DNA from: an uncultured Bacteroidales bacterium
Lineage (GTDB): Bacteria > Bacteroidota > Bacteroidia > Bacteroidales > Paludibacteraceae
Length of the DNA: 22,519 nucleotides
Reading direction: 5' to 3'
Assembly: GCA_937911235.1 (NCBI GenBank)
Contig: CALDPN010000077.1
Coordinates: 1-22,519 of the forward strand
A program made the position numbers and the translations under genes. The notes under the pieces are model-generated. The model was not told where the DNA came from. It saw only the letters and a list, made by a program, of their open reading frames with translations, and made no database searches. Every line of letters begins with the position of its first letter. Within the stretch, counting starts at the first letter, position 1. Below, one piece after another: positions 6,411 through 14,248 of this stretch.

Positions 6411-8498
6411 AATTCTTGTGCAAGTGAGAGCAGAACTAAGCTTGCTTAAGTTATGCCGAGCGCAGCCAAGAATCAAGGACGAAGTCCTTAGTTTATTAAT
6501 TCCAATTGAATCATTATTAATCGTCAACGAATCTGCATTAATCATCACCGAATCATTCAACGCTCTTAGCGAATCATTCAGCATCAAAAGCGAATCTTTT
6601 GGAATTAGCAGCGAATCCACTGGGGTGAAGTATTCTATGTCGAACATTTCTTCTTCTTCGCCCAAAACTATCTCTTGTAGAATGTGGTCGGCCTCGTTGA
6701 GGTCTAGCAAATACATTAGGTAGTTTACGTCAGTGGCAATGGTGCGAAAACTCTCGTCAAACATATACTTATTCATTTCTGCCTCGCTATTGCCAGAGGT
6801 AAGCATACCCACAATTTCACCTTTAAGGTTAAACACAGGTTCGCCCATTCTAAACAGAGGTGCATCGCAAGTGGTAAGGAAACTTGTTCTTACGCTGTCT
6901 TCTGTGTAAATATCGCTCAAAATAAGTGAATCTAAAACAGACTGCTCCAATATAGAATGTATGTTTATATCTTTAAGATAAGAAATAGCCGATACGCTAA
7001 AGCTTGGGTTGTTTCTATACGAGCAAACGCTTCCATAACCCATTCTCAAGGTGTAGTCGGCATCTGGTGCGTGATAATAGTCGGCATTTAGCACTAGGCA
7101 ACCCTCTGTGTATAGTTTGTAGGCTCTTGCCATGTCTTCGTCGAAGCTATGGAAATAGTTGTAAACAAGTGCTTTATGTTTAAGGATGTCTTTTGATAAG
7201 ATAATAAGCATATCTTTGTTGAAGACATCTTCTTTTGGATTATCTAAATATTTATTAAAGCGTTTTTCGTCGGTAACGAAAGATTTCTTAAATAGTTTGT
7301 CTAGATACTTATCAATATTGCCTTTGTAATTTAACTTAATGTCTGAATAAACATTAGGCAAGAATATACTATCGCAATGAGTTTCGTAGAACTCAAGCAT
7401 TTGCTTTAATACCTTTTTGTCTCTTTCAGGCTTGTAAAGTTCATAAAGTTTAGCTAGTTCTGCATACATTTCCATTGCGTTTTCATCTGTCATGGTTACA
7501 AGGATTTCTCCCATTTGCAAAACAACAGATTTGTCGAACACAGTTTGGCTTAGATTGTATAGGAAACCAGATTTTCTTCTTTCGTCTCTGTACTTTCTCA
7601 TGAAAGTAACATTGTTTGAATATCTTAGTGCAGACTCAAATTTTTCATGATTGGCTGCCCAAATGGTAAACTCATCTTCTTTAACCTCTTTCTCTTTTAT
7701 TAAACGAGGGTAGATAAGTGTTTCCTTTTTAGTCTTAATCTCTGAGATTTCTTTGTGAGCAAAATAGATGGCAGAGTCTGTAAGAAAATCATAACCAACA
7801 AGTTTTGCACTATCAACTAGCTGAAATTTTTCGTAAATATCTGTAGAAGACAAGTTTCTTTGGCTTATGTTTGGGTAACCAAGGTAGAAAACAAAGTCGT
7901 TTTCAGCAGCGTAGTGGCGTGTGATTGTTAAGCAACTGTCGGTTACAAAAGGTTGGTTTGTATTGTTGTAGTTTGAATGTTTGTTGTCGCGGTCGGCATA
8001 TATTCTAAGTAGTGCAAAATTTGCGTTGTACTTATTTTTAGAGTATTTGTTGCAGATGTTTGCCTCAGCAAGAGCTTTACTTGGAGCATAAACAAGACGA
8101 ATATCACCAAATCTTACACTATCTGGTTTGTTATCAAAAAATGCAGTAAGATTGAATATTGGTTTTTCGTAATAAATGTCTTGGGCAAGGAAACCATCTT
8201 TTAGAGAATCGATGCTGTTTATATAAGGTTTAATAGCCTCGTATGGGGTAAGCAGAAGTCCAGATTTTGAAATTAAGCTAGCAGTGTAGCCGTTGTTTAA
8301 GTAAACTACGTAGTTGTTTAAACTCTTTGTAGAGTCTGCGTTGTAGATGTTCTCCATGGTAATGTCGCCCTCTTCCTCTATGTATTCTTGAATAGAATCT
8401 GGAATAAAGGCAGGATACCAAAAGCCTTTATCTGCCAATGCGTTAGCAGCGGTCAATAGGCAGAAAGTGAAGATAAAATATTTTAGTAGTTTGGTCAT
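6399..8498 (-). CDS. Degenerate S46-family (DPP7/DPP11-like) protein lacking the catalytic triad
   Basis: 699 residues with signal peptide 1-22 (ending AANALA), so probably periplasmic. Seen: S46-like architecture, with an N-terminal DKGFWYPAF, then ENIYNADSTKSLNNYVV, then ISKSGLLLT; a middle FALLRIYADRDN segment; a helical insert; DYTLRMGYGSV; and a C-terminal NLKGEIVGM, then RTIATDVNYLMYLLD. Known S46 enzymes carry LTNHHCGY, TGDF and GNSGSPV around the His-Asp-Ser triad. Here these read LTPYEAIK (residues 83-90), NANF (Asp to Asn160) and RMGEPV (Ser to Glu553), so all three triad residues appear lost while the fold signature remains. Residues 628-669 are six DSLxxxN heptads and the final 30 residues are encoded by a repeat-like element. 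First gene of the run with pdxB and truA. The function is unknown; it could be a binding or scaffold protein. Confidence 0.8.
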   Translation of the reverse strand: MTKLLKYFIFTFCLLTAANALADKGFWYPAFIPDSIQEYIEEEGDITMENIYNADSTKSLNNYVVYLNNGYTASLISKSGLLLTPYEAIKPYINSIDSLKDGFLAQDIYYEKPIFNLTAFFDNKPDSVRFGDIRLVYAPSKALAEANICNKYSKNKYNANFALLRIYADRDNKHSNYNNTNQPFVTDSCLTITRHYAAENDFVFYLGYPNISQRNLSSTDIYEKFQLVDSAKLVGYDFLTDSAIYFAHKEISEIKTKKETLIYPRLIKEKEVKEDEFTIWAANHEKFESALRYSNNVTFMRKYRDERRKSGFLYNLSQTVFDKSVVLQMGEILVTMTDENAMEMYAELAKLYELYKPERDKKVLKQMLEFYETHCDSIFLPNVYSDIKLNYKGNIDKYLDKLFKKSFVTDEKRFNKYLDNPKEDVFNKDMLIILSKDILKHKALVYNYFHSFDEDMARAYKLYTEGCLVLNADYYHAPDADYTLRMGYGSVCSYRNNPSFSVSAISYLKDINIHSILEQSVLDSLILSDIYTEDSVRTSFLTTCDAPLFRMGEPVFNLKGEIVGMLTSGNSEAEMNKYMFDESFRTIATDVNYLMYLLDLNEADHILQEIVLGEEEEMFDIEYFTPVDSLLIPKDSLLMLNDSLRALNDSVMINADSLTINNDSIGINKLRTSSLILGCARHNLSKLSSALTCTRIPHS
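6410..6474. repeat. Candidate miniature dispersed element with imperfect terminal inverted repeats
   Basis: About 65 bases bounded by GAATTCTTG (6410-6418) and CAAGAATC (6467-6474), which are imperfect inverted repeats. Inside is a near-palindrome, AACTAAGCTTGCTTAAGTT (6434-6452). It is followed by a separate AAGGAC/GTCCTT hairpin at 6475-6489. The base composition is unlike the flanking coding DNA. It is read through in frame as the C-terminus of the pseudo-S46 protein. That it is dispersed in the genome is inference. Confidence 0.45.
6492..6617 (-). repeat. Six-copy 21-bp repeat encoding DSLxxxN heptads
   Basis: Minus-strand codons for DSLLIPK, DSLLMLN, DSLRALN, DSVMINA, DSLTINN and DSIGINK in perfect 7-residue register. 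At DNA level the GAATC core recurs every 21 bases on the plus strand (e.g. 6528-6612). It is an expanded, diverged coding minisatellite in the tail of the pseudo-S46 protein. Confidence 0.85.
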
Positions 8499-8516
8499 AA
8501 TTTCTTAAGTGAACTG

Positions 8517-8524
8517 CAAAAATA
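8517..8524 (-). promoter_or_regulatory. -7 box for the pseudo-S46/pdxB/truA run
   Basis: Minus strand TATTTTTG matches TAnnTTTG. No good TTTG was found 19-21 bases upstream. The start point would be near 8510, giving a leader of only about 12 bases. Confidence 0.4.
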
Positions 8525-8536
8525 GTGAAATTTTAT

Positions 8537-8544
8537 TATATTTG
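8537..8544 (+). promoter_or_regulatory. -7 box for the ABC-F gene
   Basis: TATATTTG matches TAnnTTTG; the upstream TTTG box is weak (ACTG at 8513-8516). The expected start point, near 8551, is almost at the ATG (8554), so the mRNA would be leaderless or nearly so. It is divergent from the box at 8517-8524. Confidence 0.45.
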
Positions 8545-8553
8545 TAGTTTGAT

Positions 8554-10314
8554 ATGGTAAGTTATTTACAAATAGAAGGATTGACTAAGCGTTTTGGTGC
8601 AGATTTAATGTACGAAAACGTGGATATTGAGATATCTCAGGGTCAGAAAATAGCAATTATAGCTAAAAATGGGGCTGGTAAGACTACACTTCTTAATATT
8701 ATAGCAGGAGTGGAGCCAATGGACGCAGGAAAGATTACAACAAAACGTGATTTACGTGTGTCGTATCTAAAACAACTTCCAGATTTCTCGCCAGAAGTTA
8801 CTGTGTTAGATACGTTTAGTAAGTTTGCAAACGAACAAAAAGCCAAACAAATCCTAACCAAATTTAATATTACACGTTTCGACCAACCTATGGGCACGCT
8901 CTCTGGTGGTCAGGTGAAACGTGTGGCGCTGGCAAACGTACTTGTGCAAGAACCAGATTTACTTATTCTCGATGAGCCCACCAACCATTTAGACCTAGAA
9001 ATGACAGAATATTTAGAAAATTATCTAAATAGGTCTAATGTTACCCTACTTATGGTTACTCACGATAGGTATTTCTTGGATAGGGTTTGCAACGAGATTA
9101 TTGAAATAGATAATAAGCGTTTTTATCGTTATAAAGGAAATTATAGTTATTATCTAGAAAAACGTCAAGAGCGTATCGACCAAACAAATGCAGAACTGGC
9201 TCGCGCCAACAATTTGTTTAGAAAAGAGCTAGATTGGATGCGTCGTCAGCCACAGGCTCGTGCTACAAAGGCGAAATCTAGAATTGAAGATTTTTATAAA
9301 CTTCAAGAAAAGGTGTCGCAAAAGGTGGATAATAGCAAAGTGCGACTTGAAAATAAATCTACCTATATAGGTTCTAAGATTTTTGAAGCAAAATATATTA
9401 GCAAATCGTTTGCTGACCTTAAAATATTAGACAATTTCTATTATAATTTTTCTCGTTACGAGAAAATGGGTATTATTGGCCCTAACGGCACAGGAAAAAG
9501 TACATTTATCAAACTTCTTTTAGGTATTGAAAAGCCAGACGCAGGCTCGTTTGATATAGGTGAAACTGTGCGTTTTGGTTATTATAGCCAAGAAGGTCTT
9601 AAGTTCAACGACCAAATGAAGGTGATAGATGCGGTACGTGATATTGCCGAAGAAGTGGACTTAGGTGGTGGACGAAAACTTTCGGCTTCGCAGTTTTTGC
9701 AACATTTCCTTTTTGCACCAGAAACTCAGCACAATTACATTTATAAACTAAGTGGTGGCGAAAAACGCAGACTTTATCTTTGTACAGTGTTGATGCGTAA
9801 CCCAAACTTTTTGGTGCTCGACGAACCAACTAACGACCTAGACATTGTAACTCTAAATATTCTAGAAGATTATTTGATTAATTTCAAAGGTTGCGTAATA
9901 GTGGTGTCGCACGACCGCTACTTTATGGATAAGGTGGTAGACCACTTACTTGTGTTTAAAGGTAATGCAGAAATAAAAGATTTTCCTGGCAACTATACCG
10001 ACTATCGCGATTGGCGAAACGAACAAGAGGCAATTGCCAGAAAGGCTACAGCAAGCGACAATGCGACCAAAACACAATACAATAAACCTCGCAACGAGAC
10101 TAAAAAGAAACTCACCTTTGCAGAAAAACGTGAGTTGGAAGCGCTAGAAGTGGAAATTGCACAGCTTGAAGAGGAAAAGAAAAATCTTGAAGATGGTTTC
10201 GCTTCTGGAGCTCTAGATATGGATACTCTTCAAAAGAATGCTAAACGCATGGAAGAACTTATTCCACTTCTAGACGAGAAGTCGATGAGGTGGCTTACAT
10301 TATCAGATATTTAA
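8554..10314 (+). CDS. ABC-F family ATPase, Uup-like
   Basis: Soluble ABC protein with two ATPase domains and no membrane domain; ABC-F proteins act on ribosomes or DNA intermediates. Seen: first Walker A AKNGAGKT (38-45), signature LSGGQ (116-120), Walker B LLILDEPTNHLD (136-147); a linker rich in Arg/Lys (the RKELDWMRRQPQARATKAKS region); second Walker A GPNGTGKS, signature LSGGEKRR and LVLDEPTNDLD; then a C-terminal coiled coil (about 520-586) rich in Glu/Lys, as in Uup. Length 586 residues, normal. The coiled-coil tail favours Uup over the antibiotic-resistance ABC-F groups, but the exact subfamily was not tested. The next gene starts 22 bases downstream on the same strand. Confidence 0.93.
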   Translation: MVSYLQIEGLTKRFGADLMYENVDIEISQGQKIAIIAKNGAGKTTLLNIIAGVEPMDAGKITTKRDLRVSYLKQLPDFSPEVTVLDTFSKFANEQKAKQILTKFNITRFDQPMGTLSGGQVKRVALANVLVQEPDLLILDEPTNHLDLEMTEYLENYLNRSNVTLLMVTHDRYFLDRVCNEIIEIDNKRFYRYKGNYSYYLEKRQERIDQTNAELARANNLFRKELDWMRRQPQARATKAKSRIEDFYKLQEKVSQKVDNSKVRLENKSTYIGSKIFEAKYISKSFADLKILDNFYYNFSRYEKMGIIGPNGTGKSTFIKLLLGIEKPDAGSFDIGETVRFGYYSQEGLKFNDQMKVIDAVRDIAEEVDLGGGRKLSASQFLQHFLFAPETQHNYIYKLSGGEKRRLYLCTVLMRNPNFLVLDEPTNDLDIVTLNILEDYLINFKGCVIVVSHDRYFMDKVVDHLLVFKGNAEIKDFPGNYTDYRDWRNEQEAIARKATASDNATKTQYNKPRNETKKKLTFAEKRELEALEVEIAQLEEEKKNLEDGFASGALDMDTLQKNAKRMEELIPLLDEKSMRWLTLSDI

Positions 10315-10336
10315 AACCCCAAAAATAAAAAACTTT

Positions 10337-11605
10337 ATGAAAAAATTATTCTTATTATTAATTCCTGCGGCAATGATGTTTGCTTTTGCTGCATGTGAAA
10401 AACCAACCCCTGAGCCTCCAAAACCAGAAGACCCTTCAGGTCCAGAAAATCCTTCTGAGCCAGAAGAACCATCAAAACCAGAACCTACAGCATATAAACT
10501 TACTTTAGGTGACTTTGAAGGTGGTGAAGTGTTTATCAATGGTGTAAAGGTAGAGTCTGAAATCTCTTTAGACAAATCTTCTAAAGTGTATTTACAATTT
10601 ATTCCAGACAATGACCATATTTTTGTAGGCTCAAATATAGTAAAAGGTTGTGCTGCCCGCGACTCATTCACAATTTCAAAAGACACCGTGTTAACACCAG
10701 TGTTTGAAGCAATTACAAAAGGTACTTATTCTGATACTCACAAAATTTGCAACTACAACATTCGTTATTGGAATGGAACTGGTGATTCTGCAAATAAAGG
10801 CGACCTATCTTGGACTGTAAGAAAACCTTATGTGTTTGATATGATTCGCAGACATAAAATGGATGTGTGTGGTATAGAAGAAATCACCAAAAACCAATCT
10901 CCAGATTTCATGTCAGAATTAACAGAATATGAATATATAGGTTATGGACGTGACAATGGTAAAGAAAACTCAGCTGGTGCGAGTGGCGAACAAACTGGTC
11001 TGATTTATAAAAAAGACAGATATATCAAGCTAGACCAAGGACGTTTCTTCCTTTCTGAAACTCCATATAAAGTAAGTAAGGTTAAAAATTCAGACTTCAA
11101 CCGTCTAGTGGCATGGGTAAAACTTAAAGATAGAACCACAGATAAAGAATTTTTCTTCTTCTCTACTCACTTCAACCACAACTACACTCCATCAAAAGTG
11201 CAAGTGCGTACCGAGCAAGCAGAAGTGGCAATTAAAGTGTTGCCAGAGATTGCAGGCGACCTTCCATATTTCTTTGTAGGCGACTTCAACTGCGAAATCA
11301 CTGAACCAGCATACGAAAAAGTATCAAATCGTTGGACAGACTCTTTCATTGCTATGGGCGACGCAGCAGTAGGAGCATACGAATGTAACGAATCTCAGCT
11401 TTCTAAATATCCTACACAATGTGGTTGGGATGGAAATACCTATACAGGTCTTTACAGTTCTAGCGACAACTCTCCAAAACGTATCGACTTGGTACTATTT
11501 GAGGATGCAGAAATCCTTTCATACTTGGCAGACGATGATAACATGGGCTTAGCAACATATCCTTCAGACCACTTACCAGTGATAACAGAAATGGTGATTA
11601 AGTAA
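10337..11605 (+). CDS. Endonuclease/exonuclease/phosphatase-family lipoprotein
   Basis: 422 residues. Seen: lipoprotein signal ending FAAC with Cys20, followed by a Pro/Glu/Ser-rich spacer (21-51), a small beta domain (about 52-125), then the EEP fold (about 130-422). Metal and catalytic residues are all present: Asn141 (YNIRYWN), Glu181-182 (GIEEIT), His278 (STHFNH), Asp316 and Asn318 (GDFNCE), Asp384 (KRIDLVL) and His412 (SDHLPV). Known of the family: Mg-dependent cleavage of phosphodiesters or phosphate esters, with substrates from DNA to phospholipids and inositol phosphates; the substrate here cannot be read from the sequence. Probably membrane-anchored, facing the periplasm or the outside. 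It lies 22 bases after the ABC-F gene and may be cotranscribed, although the two have no obvious functional link. A terminator follows. Confidence 0.9.
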   Translation: MKKLFLLLIPAAMMFAFAACEKPTPEPPKPEDPSGPENPSEPEEPSKPEPTAYKLTLGDFEGGEVFINGVKVESEISLDKSSKVYLQFIPDNDHIFVGSNIVKGCAARDSFTISKDTVLTPVFEAITKGTYSDTHKICNYNIRYWNGTGDSANKGDLSWTVRKPYVFDMIRRHKMDVCGIEEITKNQSPDFMSELTEYEYIGYGRDNGKENSAGASGEQTGLIYKKDRYIKLDQGRFFLSETPYKVSKVKNSDFNRLVAWVKLKDRTTDKEFFFFSTHFNHNYTPSKVQVRTEQAEVAIKVLPEIAGDLPYFFVGDFNCEITEPAYEKVSNRWTDSFIAMGDAAVGAYECNESQLSKYPTQCGWDGNTYTGLYSSSDNSPKRIDLVLFEDAEILSYLADDDNMGLATYPSDHLPVITEMVIK

Positions 11606-11624
11606 CTTCTATTCTAATAAAACA

Positions 11625-11657
11625 AAAAGGCTCAAAGGATTTTCCCTTGAGCCTTTT
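11625..11657. terminator. Bidirectional intrinsic terminator
   Basis: Stem AAAAGGCTCAA / TTGAGCCTTTT with a short inner GG/CC extension and A/T runs on both sides. It sits between the convergent lipoprotein gene (plus) and the small ORF ending at 11687 (minus), and could serve both. Confidence 0.85.
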
Positions 11658-11686
11658 GTGTGATAACACTTAGACTTATTTAATTA

Positions 11687-11914
11687 TCATCTTAATCCAT
11701 TTGCTTTTTTGTCATGTATGTGCAACTGCTTGGAGAATGTATTCACCAGTTGTGGTATTAACAGAAAATTTGGCGTAAAAAAATTGTAGTTGCTATTCTT
11801 ATATTTTACGCTAAATATAACTGCGTATGACCCGATGTTATCAGTGTCAGATGTATTTGCAAATAAAGAAAAGGATAAACCTATTATTAGTAATGTTAAT
11901 AATATTCTCTTCAT
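11687..11914 (-). CDS. Small exported protein, possibly frame-damaged
   Basis: 75-residue ORF, no family recognised. Seen: signal peptide MKRILLTLLIIGLSFSLFA, then a short mature part. The ATG lies two bases after the stop of the upstream lipoprotein gene, so it is probably translated with it. At a run of seven T (about 11783-11789) the frame looks as if it should shift: in another frame the following bases read FYAKFSVNTTTGEYILQAV, then a stop codon, then SKWIKMIIK and a final stop just after 11687. That reading looks more like the end of a secreted beta-domain than the tail of the listed frame does. It may be a decaying gene. Confidence 0.45.
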   Translation of the reverse strand: MKRILLTLLIIGLSFSLFANTSDTDNIGSYAVIFSVKYKNSNYNFFTPNFLLIPQLVNTFSKQLHIHDKKANGLR

Positions 11915-11916
11915 AT

Positions 11917-13074
11917 TTATTTGATTATATAATGCAATGCAAAAATGGTTTTACCAGATGAGTATCTGCATTCATACATGGATTGTGAAATTGAAATTGT
12001 ATCTACTTTTACATAAACAGAATCAAGATCTTCTGCTTGAAAAGAACTTATGTCTATATGATTAGTAGAGGTAGTTATATGTAATTTTTTTAAATTTGGT
12101 ACATATTTTTTGTTTATTTCTGTAATAGTATTGTCTTCTTCAATATGGTATCTTAATCTTATTTTCTTTAAGTTGTAATAAATATCGTCAAATATAATTT
12201 GAGTTTTCATTAGATTCACCTCTTCAATGTTTTTTGGAAGATTCACTTGTAAATCTAACCATATAGTGCTAACTCTATAGTCGTAAGGTCTTGTTAGTAC
12301 CTTTAAATTTGTATATTGTCTTAAATCTAATAGTCTTACCCCTGGAATTCCATATATTTCTAGATGTTCTAATGAATTATTTAATGTGAATTCTTTTAAG
12401 AAAAATTTCTTATATTGGTCATAGTTTTCATCTCTAGGAACATATGTTGATTTTGACATTATTTCATCATGTATAGTTACTTTCTTGTAATTGTAAGAAG
12501 TTAAATCAAGAGTCTTATAAGCCGTATCTGAACCTATCTTTACCTCCTTAAGTTTAGGCATATACGGTGCAAGTAAAAGTAGAATATCACTATCAATAAA
12601 TTTTGAAATGACTTCTGTGTCTTGTACTTCTGAAACTGATACAGCTTCGTCATTGTTTCTATCAAAACCAAGTGTTCTAAGATAGTAGTGATTAGATTTA
12701 ATTAATTCCTTTAAATAATCCTTTACTGTATATTTAATAGAATCTTCTAGTTCACCATTAATACTCATAACCCTAGCATAAATAGTTACAGTCCCTTCTT
12801 TTTTACCTGTTAAATAGCCAGATGGACTAATGGTAGCAATTTCTTCATTGTCAACCCATAATTGCATTGGATATAAATCCTTATTCCAATATTTAGTAGG
12901 TTCATATATTACCAATATACTATCTTTCTCCGTTACAGTATTTTCGTATAATCCATTTTCATTATAGAAAACAATATCATCATACGGATATGCACCTGGG
13001 TACTTTTCTTTCTCGCATGAAAGGAGAAGTAGTGAGGTGACTACAAATAGGATTATGTTTAATAGTTTTTTCAT
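11917..13074 (-). CDS. Lipoprotein with Big2-like domain, EF-hand-like loop and leucine-rich C-terminus (copy 2)
   Basis: 385 residues, function unknown. Seen: SPII signal with LLLSC (Cys20) followed by EKEK; a Big2-like immunoglobulin fold at about 60-117 (WVDNEEIATISPSGYLTGK, then EGTVTIYARV); an EF-hand-type loop DRNNDEAVSVSE at 138-149 with ligands at positions 1, 3, 5 and 12; then irregular leucine-rich, beta-strand-like repeats (PKLKEVKIGS, LEHLEIYGIPGVRLLDLRQY, PNLKKLHITT, ending DSVYVKVDTISISQSM). Clearly paralogous to the gene at 14249-15448, including about 50 bases upstream of the start. Probably anchored in the outer membrane; the charged residues after Cys would be compatible with surface exposure, which is inference. 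Very AT-rich. Confidence 0.85.
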   Translation of the reverse strand: MKKLLNIILFVVTSLLLLSCEKEKYPGAYPYDDIVFYNENGLYENTVTEKDSILVIYEPTKYWNKDLYPMQLWVDNEEIATISPSGYLTGKKEGTVTIYARVMSINGELEDSIKYTVKDYLKELIKSNHYYLRTLGFDRNNDEAVSVSEVQDTEVISKFIDSDILLLLAPYMPKLKEVKIGSDTAYKTLDLTSYNYKKVTIHDEIMSKSTYVPRDENYDQYKKFFLKEFTLNNSLEHLEIYGIPGVRLLDLRQYTNLKVLTRPYDYRVSTIWLDLQVNLPKNIEEVNLMKTQIIFDDIYYNLKKIRLRYHIEEDNTITEINKKYVPNLKKLHITTSTNHIDISSFQAEDLDSVYVKVDTISISQSMYECRYSSGKTIFALHYIIK

Positions 13075-13121
13075 GCTTTATAGGGTTTTAAGTTTTTGTT
13101 ATTTATTTGTTTTCTCTTTTA
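13072..13121 (-). repeat. Upstream block shared with 15446-15497
   Basis: The start codon, leader and last codons of the preceding unknown gene match 15446-15497 nearly base for base. The identical cores are TTTATAGGGTTTTA and TTGTTATTTATTT, followed by a TTTCTCTTTTA core. This marks the edge of a duplicated unit. Confidence 0.8.
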
Positions 13122-14076
13122 ATTCTGCTTCGTAAAGTTTGCGATATTTGTTTTTGTAAAACTCATTCAGTGTGATATGCTCATCAAGTGATTTATCATA
13201 ATAATCAAGAAGATAACCATGTCTTTGGAAATAATCTACTGTACCTTGTTTATTATATGTAACATTGTCATTTGATTTTTGGAAAATAGCTATTTTGTTT
13301 GTTAACATATTAATATCTAAGTCAATAGTATATCTATGCCACTTAAATAGATTGAGATATATCATCTCTTTAGCATAATAATAGTAAAATTCTATTGCGA
13401 GATTCTGCTTAGTAGGAGTAAATTCAGCTAACATCTTATTTATCTCATTATTTGTAGTTAGCCCTTCTTCTATAAAAATTTGCAATTGGTTAAATAGAAC
13501 TTCTATGCTCATACCAAATCCACCTAGCCATTCCAAATAAAATTGCCCACAAATAAATTCAATTTTGTTGTTTATAAATTGCTCTCTTCTTTTAGTAAGA
13601 TTTTTATCAGTTTTATAATCATCAATAAGCTCCTCATAATCTGGTTCTTCCAAAAATGACATGTCGTACTTGTATGAATAATTAGGAACTATAAATTCAA
13701 TTGGTGCATTTTTCAATTTCTCTTTTAGCATATTTACATCAATGTGTAACCTAAAAGTGAAATAAGTGCATTCTTTTCTACATTGATATGCAATGGTATA
13801 TTTGTAAAGTAGTTTATATACTTCTGTACTATTTATCTCAATTTCTTCAAAACATTGATTGATATTTGCAAGAGTAAAAATCTGATCGTAATGTAATGCC
13901 TCTAAGACATCTATTACATCATCAAAATCATTGAAAATAAAGATAGGACTATCTTTTTCTAGAATATAATTTTTAAAATTCTCTTTGTTCTCTGTTATGT
14001 ATGGTATTATATTCTTTATATAATAACCATTGTCTTTAAATCTATATAAATACTCTTCGTAACTAACGATTCTCAT
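13099..14076 (-). CDS. Unrecognised 325-residue protein of the duplicated block
   Basis: No family recognised. Seen: no signal peptide and no clear transmembrane segment, so probably cytosolic. Rich in Tyr, Asn, Ile, Glu and Lys; mostly predicted alpha-helical from its pattern. Possible internal duplication: RLHIDVNMLKEKL (about 108-120) resembles RYTIDLDINMLTNKI (about 253-267), each preceded by a Tyr-rich helix. It ends KEKTNK, 24 bases before the lipoprotein at 13074. Its start overlaps the end of a frame-broken small ORF (14066-14246) by 11 bases. A similar C-terminus (VKEKGNK plus stop) sits upstream of the other lipoprotein copy at 15475-15498, suggesting that a second copy once stood there. 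Partnership with the lipoproteins is inferred from this repeated order only. Confidence 0.75.
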   Translation of the reverse strand: MRIVSYEEYLYRFKDNGYYIKNIIPYITENKENFKNYILEKDSPIFIFNDFDDVIDVLEALHYDQIFTLANINQCFEEIEINSTEVYKLLYKYTIAYQCRKECTYFTFRLHIDVNMLKEKLKNAPIEFIVPNYSYKYDMSFLEEPDYEELIDDYKTDKNLTKRREQFINNKIEFICGQFYLEWLGGFGMSIEVLFNQLQIFIEEGLTTNNEINKMLAEFTPTKQNLAIEFYYYYAKEMIYLNLFKWHRYTIDLDINMLTNKIAIFQKSNDNVTYNKQGTVDYFQRHGYLLDYYDKSLDEHITLNEFYKNKYRKLYEAELKEKTNK

Positions 14077-14246
14077 AATATTCAGATAATTTAGTTGTTT
14101 GTACTTCTGTTTTGGATATAGAAATTACTAACTCTGGATGACCAAATGCATCTTTAGATGCAGTATATCCACCAGGTATCCATAATTCATTTGCATATTC
14201 TTCTTTCCAGCAGAAGCATAAATGTAATTATAATAAATCGCCTCAT
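14066..14246 (-). pseudogene. Frame-broken small ORF after lipoprotein copy 1
   Basis: ATG at 14246, two bases after the lipoprotein stop, in exactly the position of the small ORF at 11914. The first frame encodes MRRFIIITFMLLLE, which resembles a signal peptide, but stops after 19 codons. From about 14214 another frame stays open: FCWKEEYANELWIPGG, then YTASKDAFGHPELVISISK, ending SEYYENR and a stop that overlaps the next gene's start. The span is 181 bases, one more than a multiple of three, which fits a single-base frameshift. A third frame is also open for part of the stretch. A sequencing error cannot be excluded. Confidence 0.5.
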
Positions 14247-14248
14247 AG

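Noticed and set aside
10303..10686. Minus-strand 127-codon ORF opposite the phosphatase-family lipoprotein
   Set aside because: Its Gly/Ser/Phe-rich text is the antisense of the Pro/Glu spacer of the real gene.
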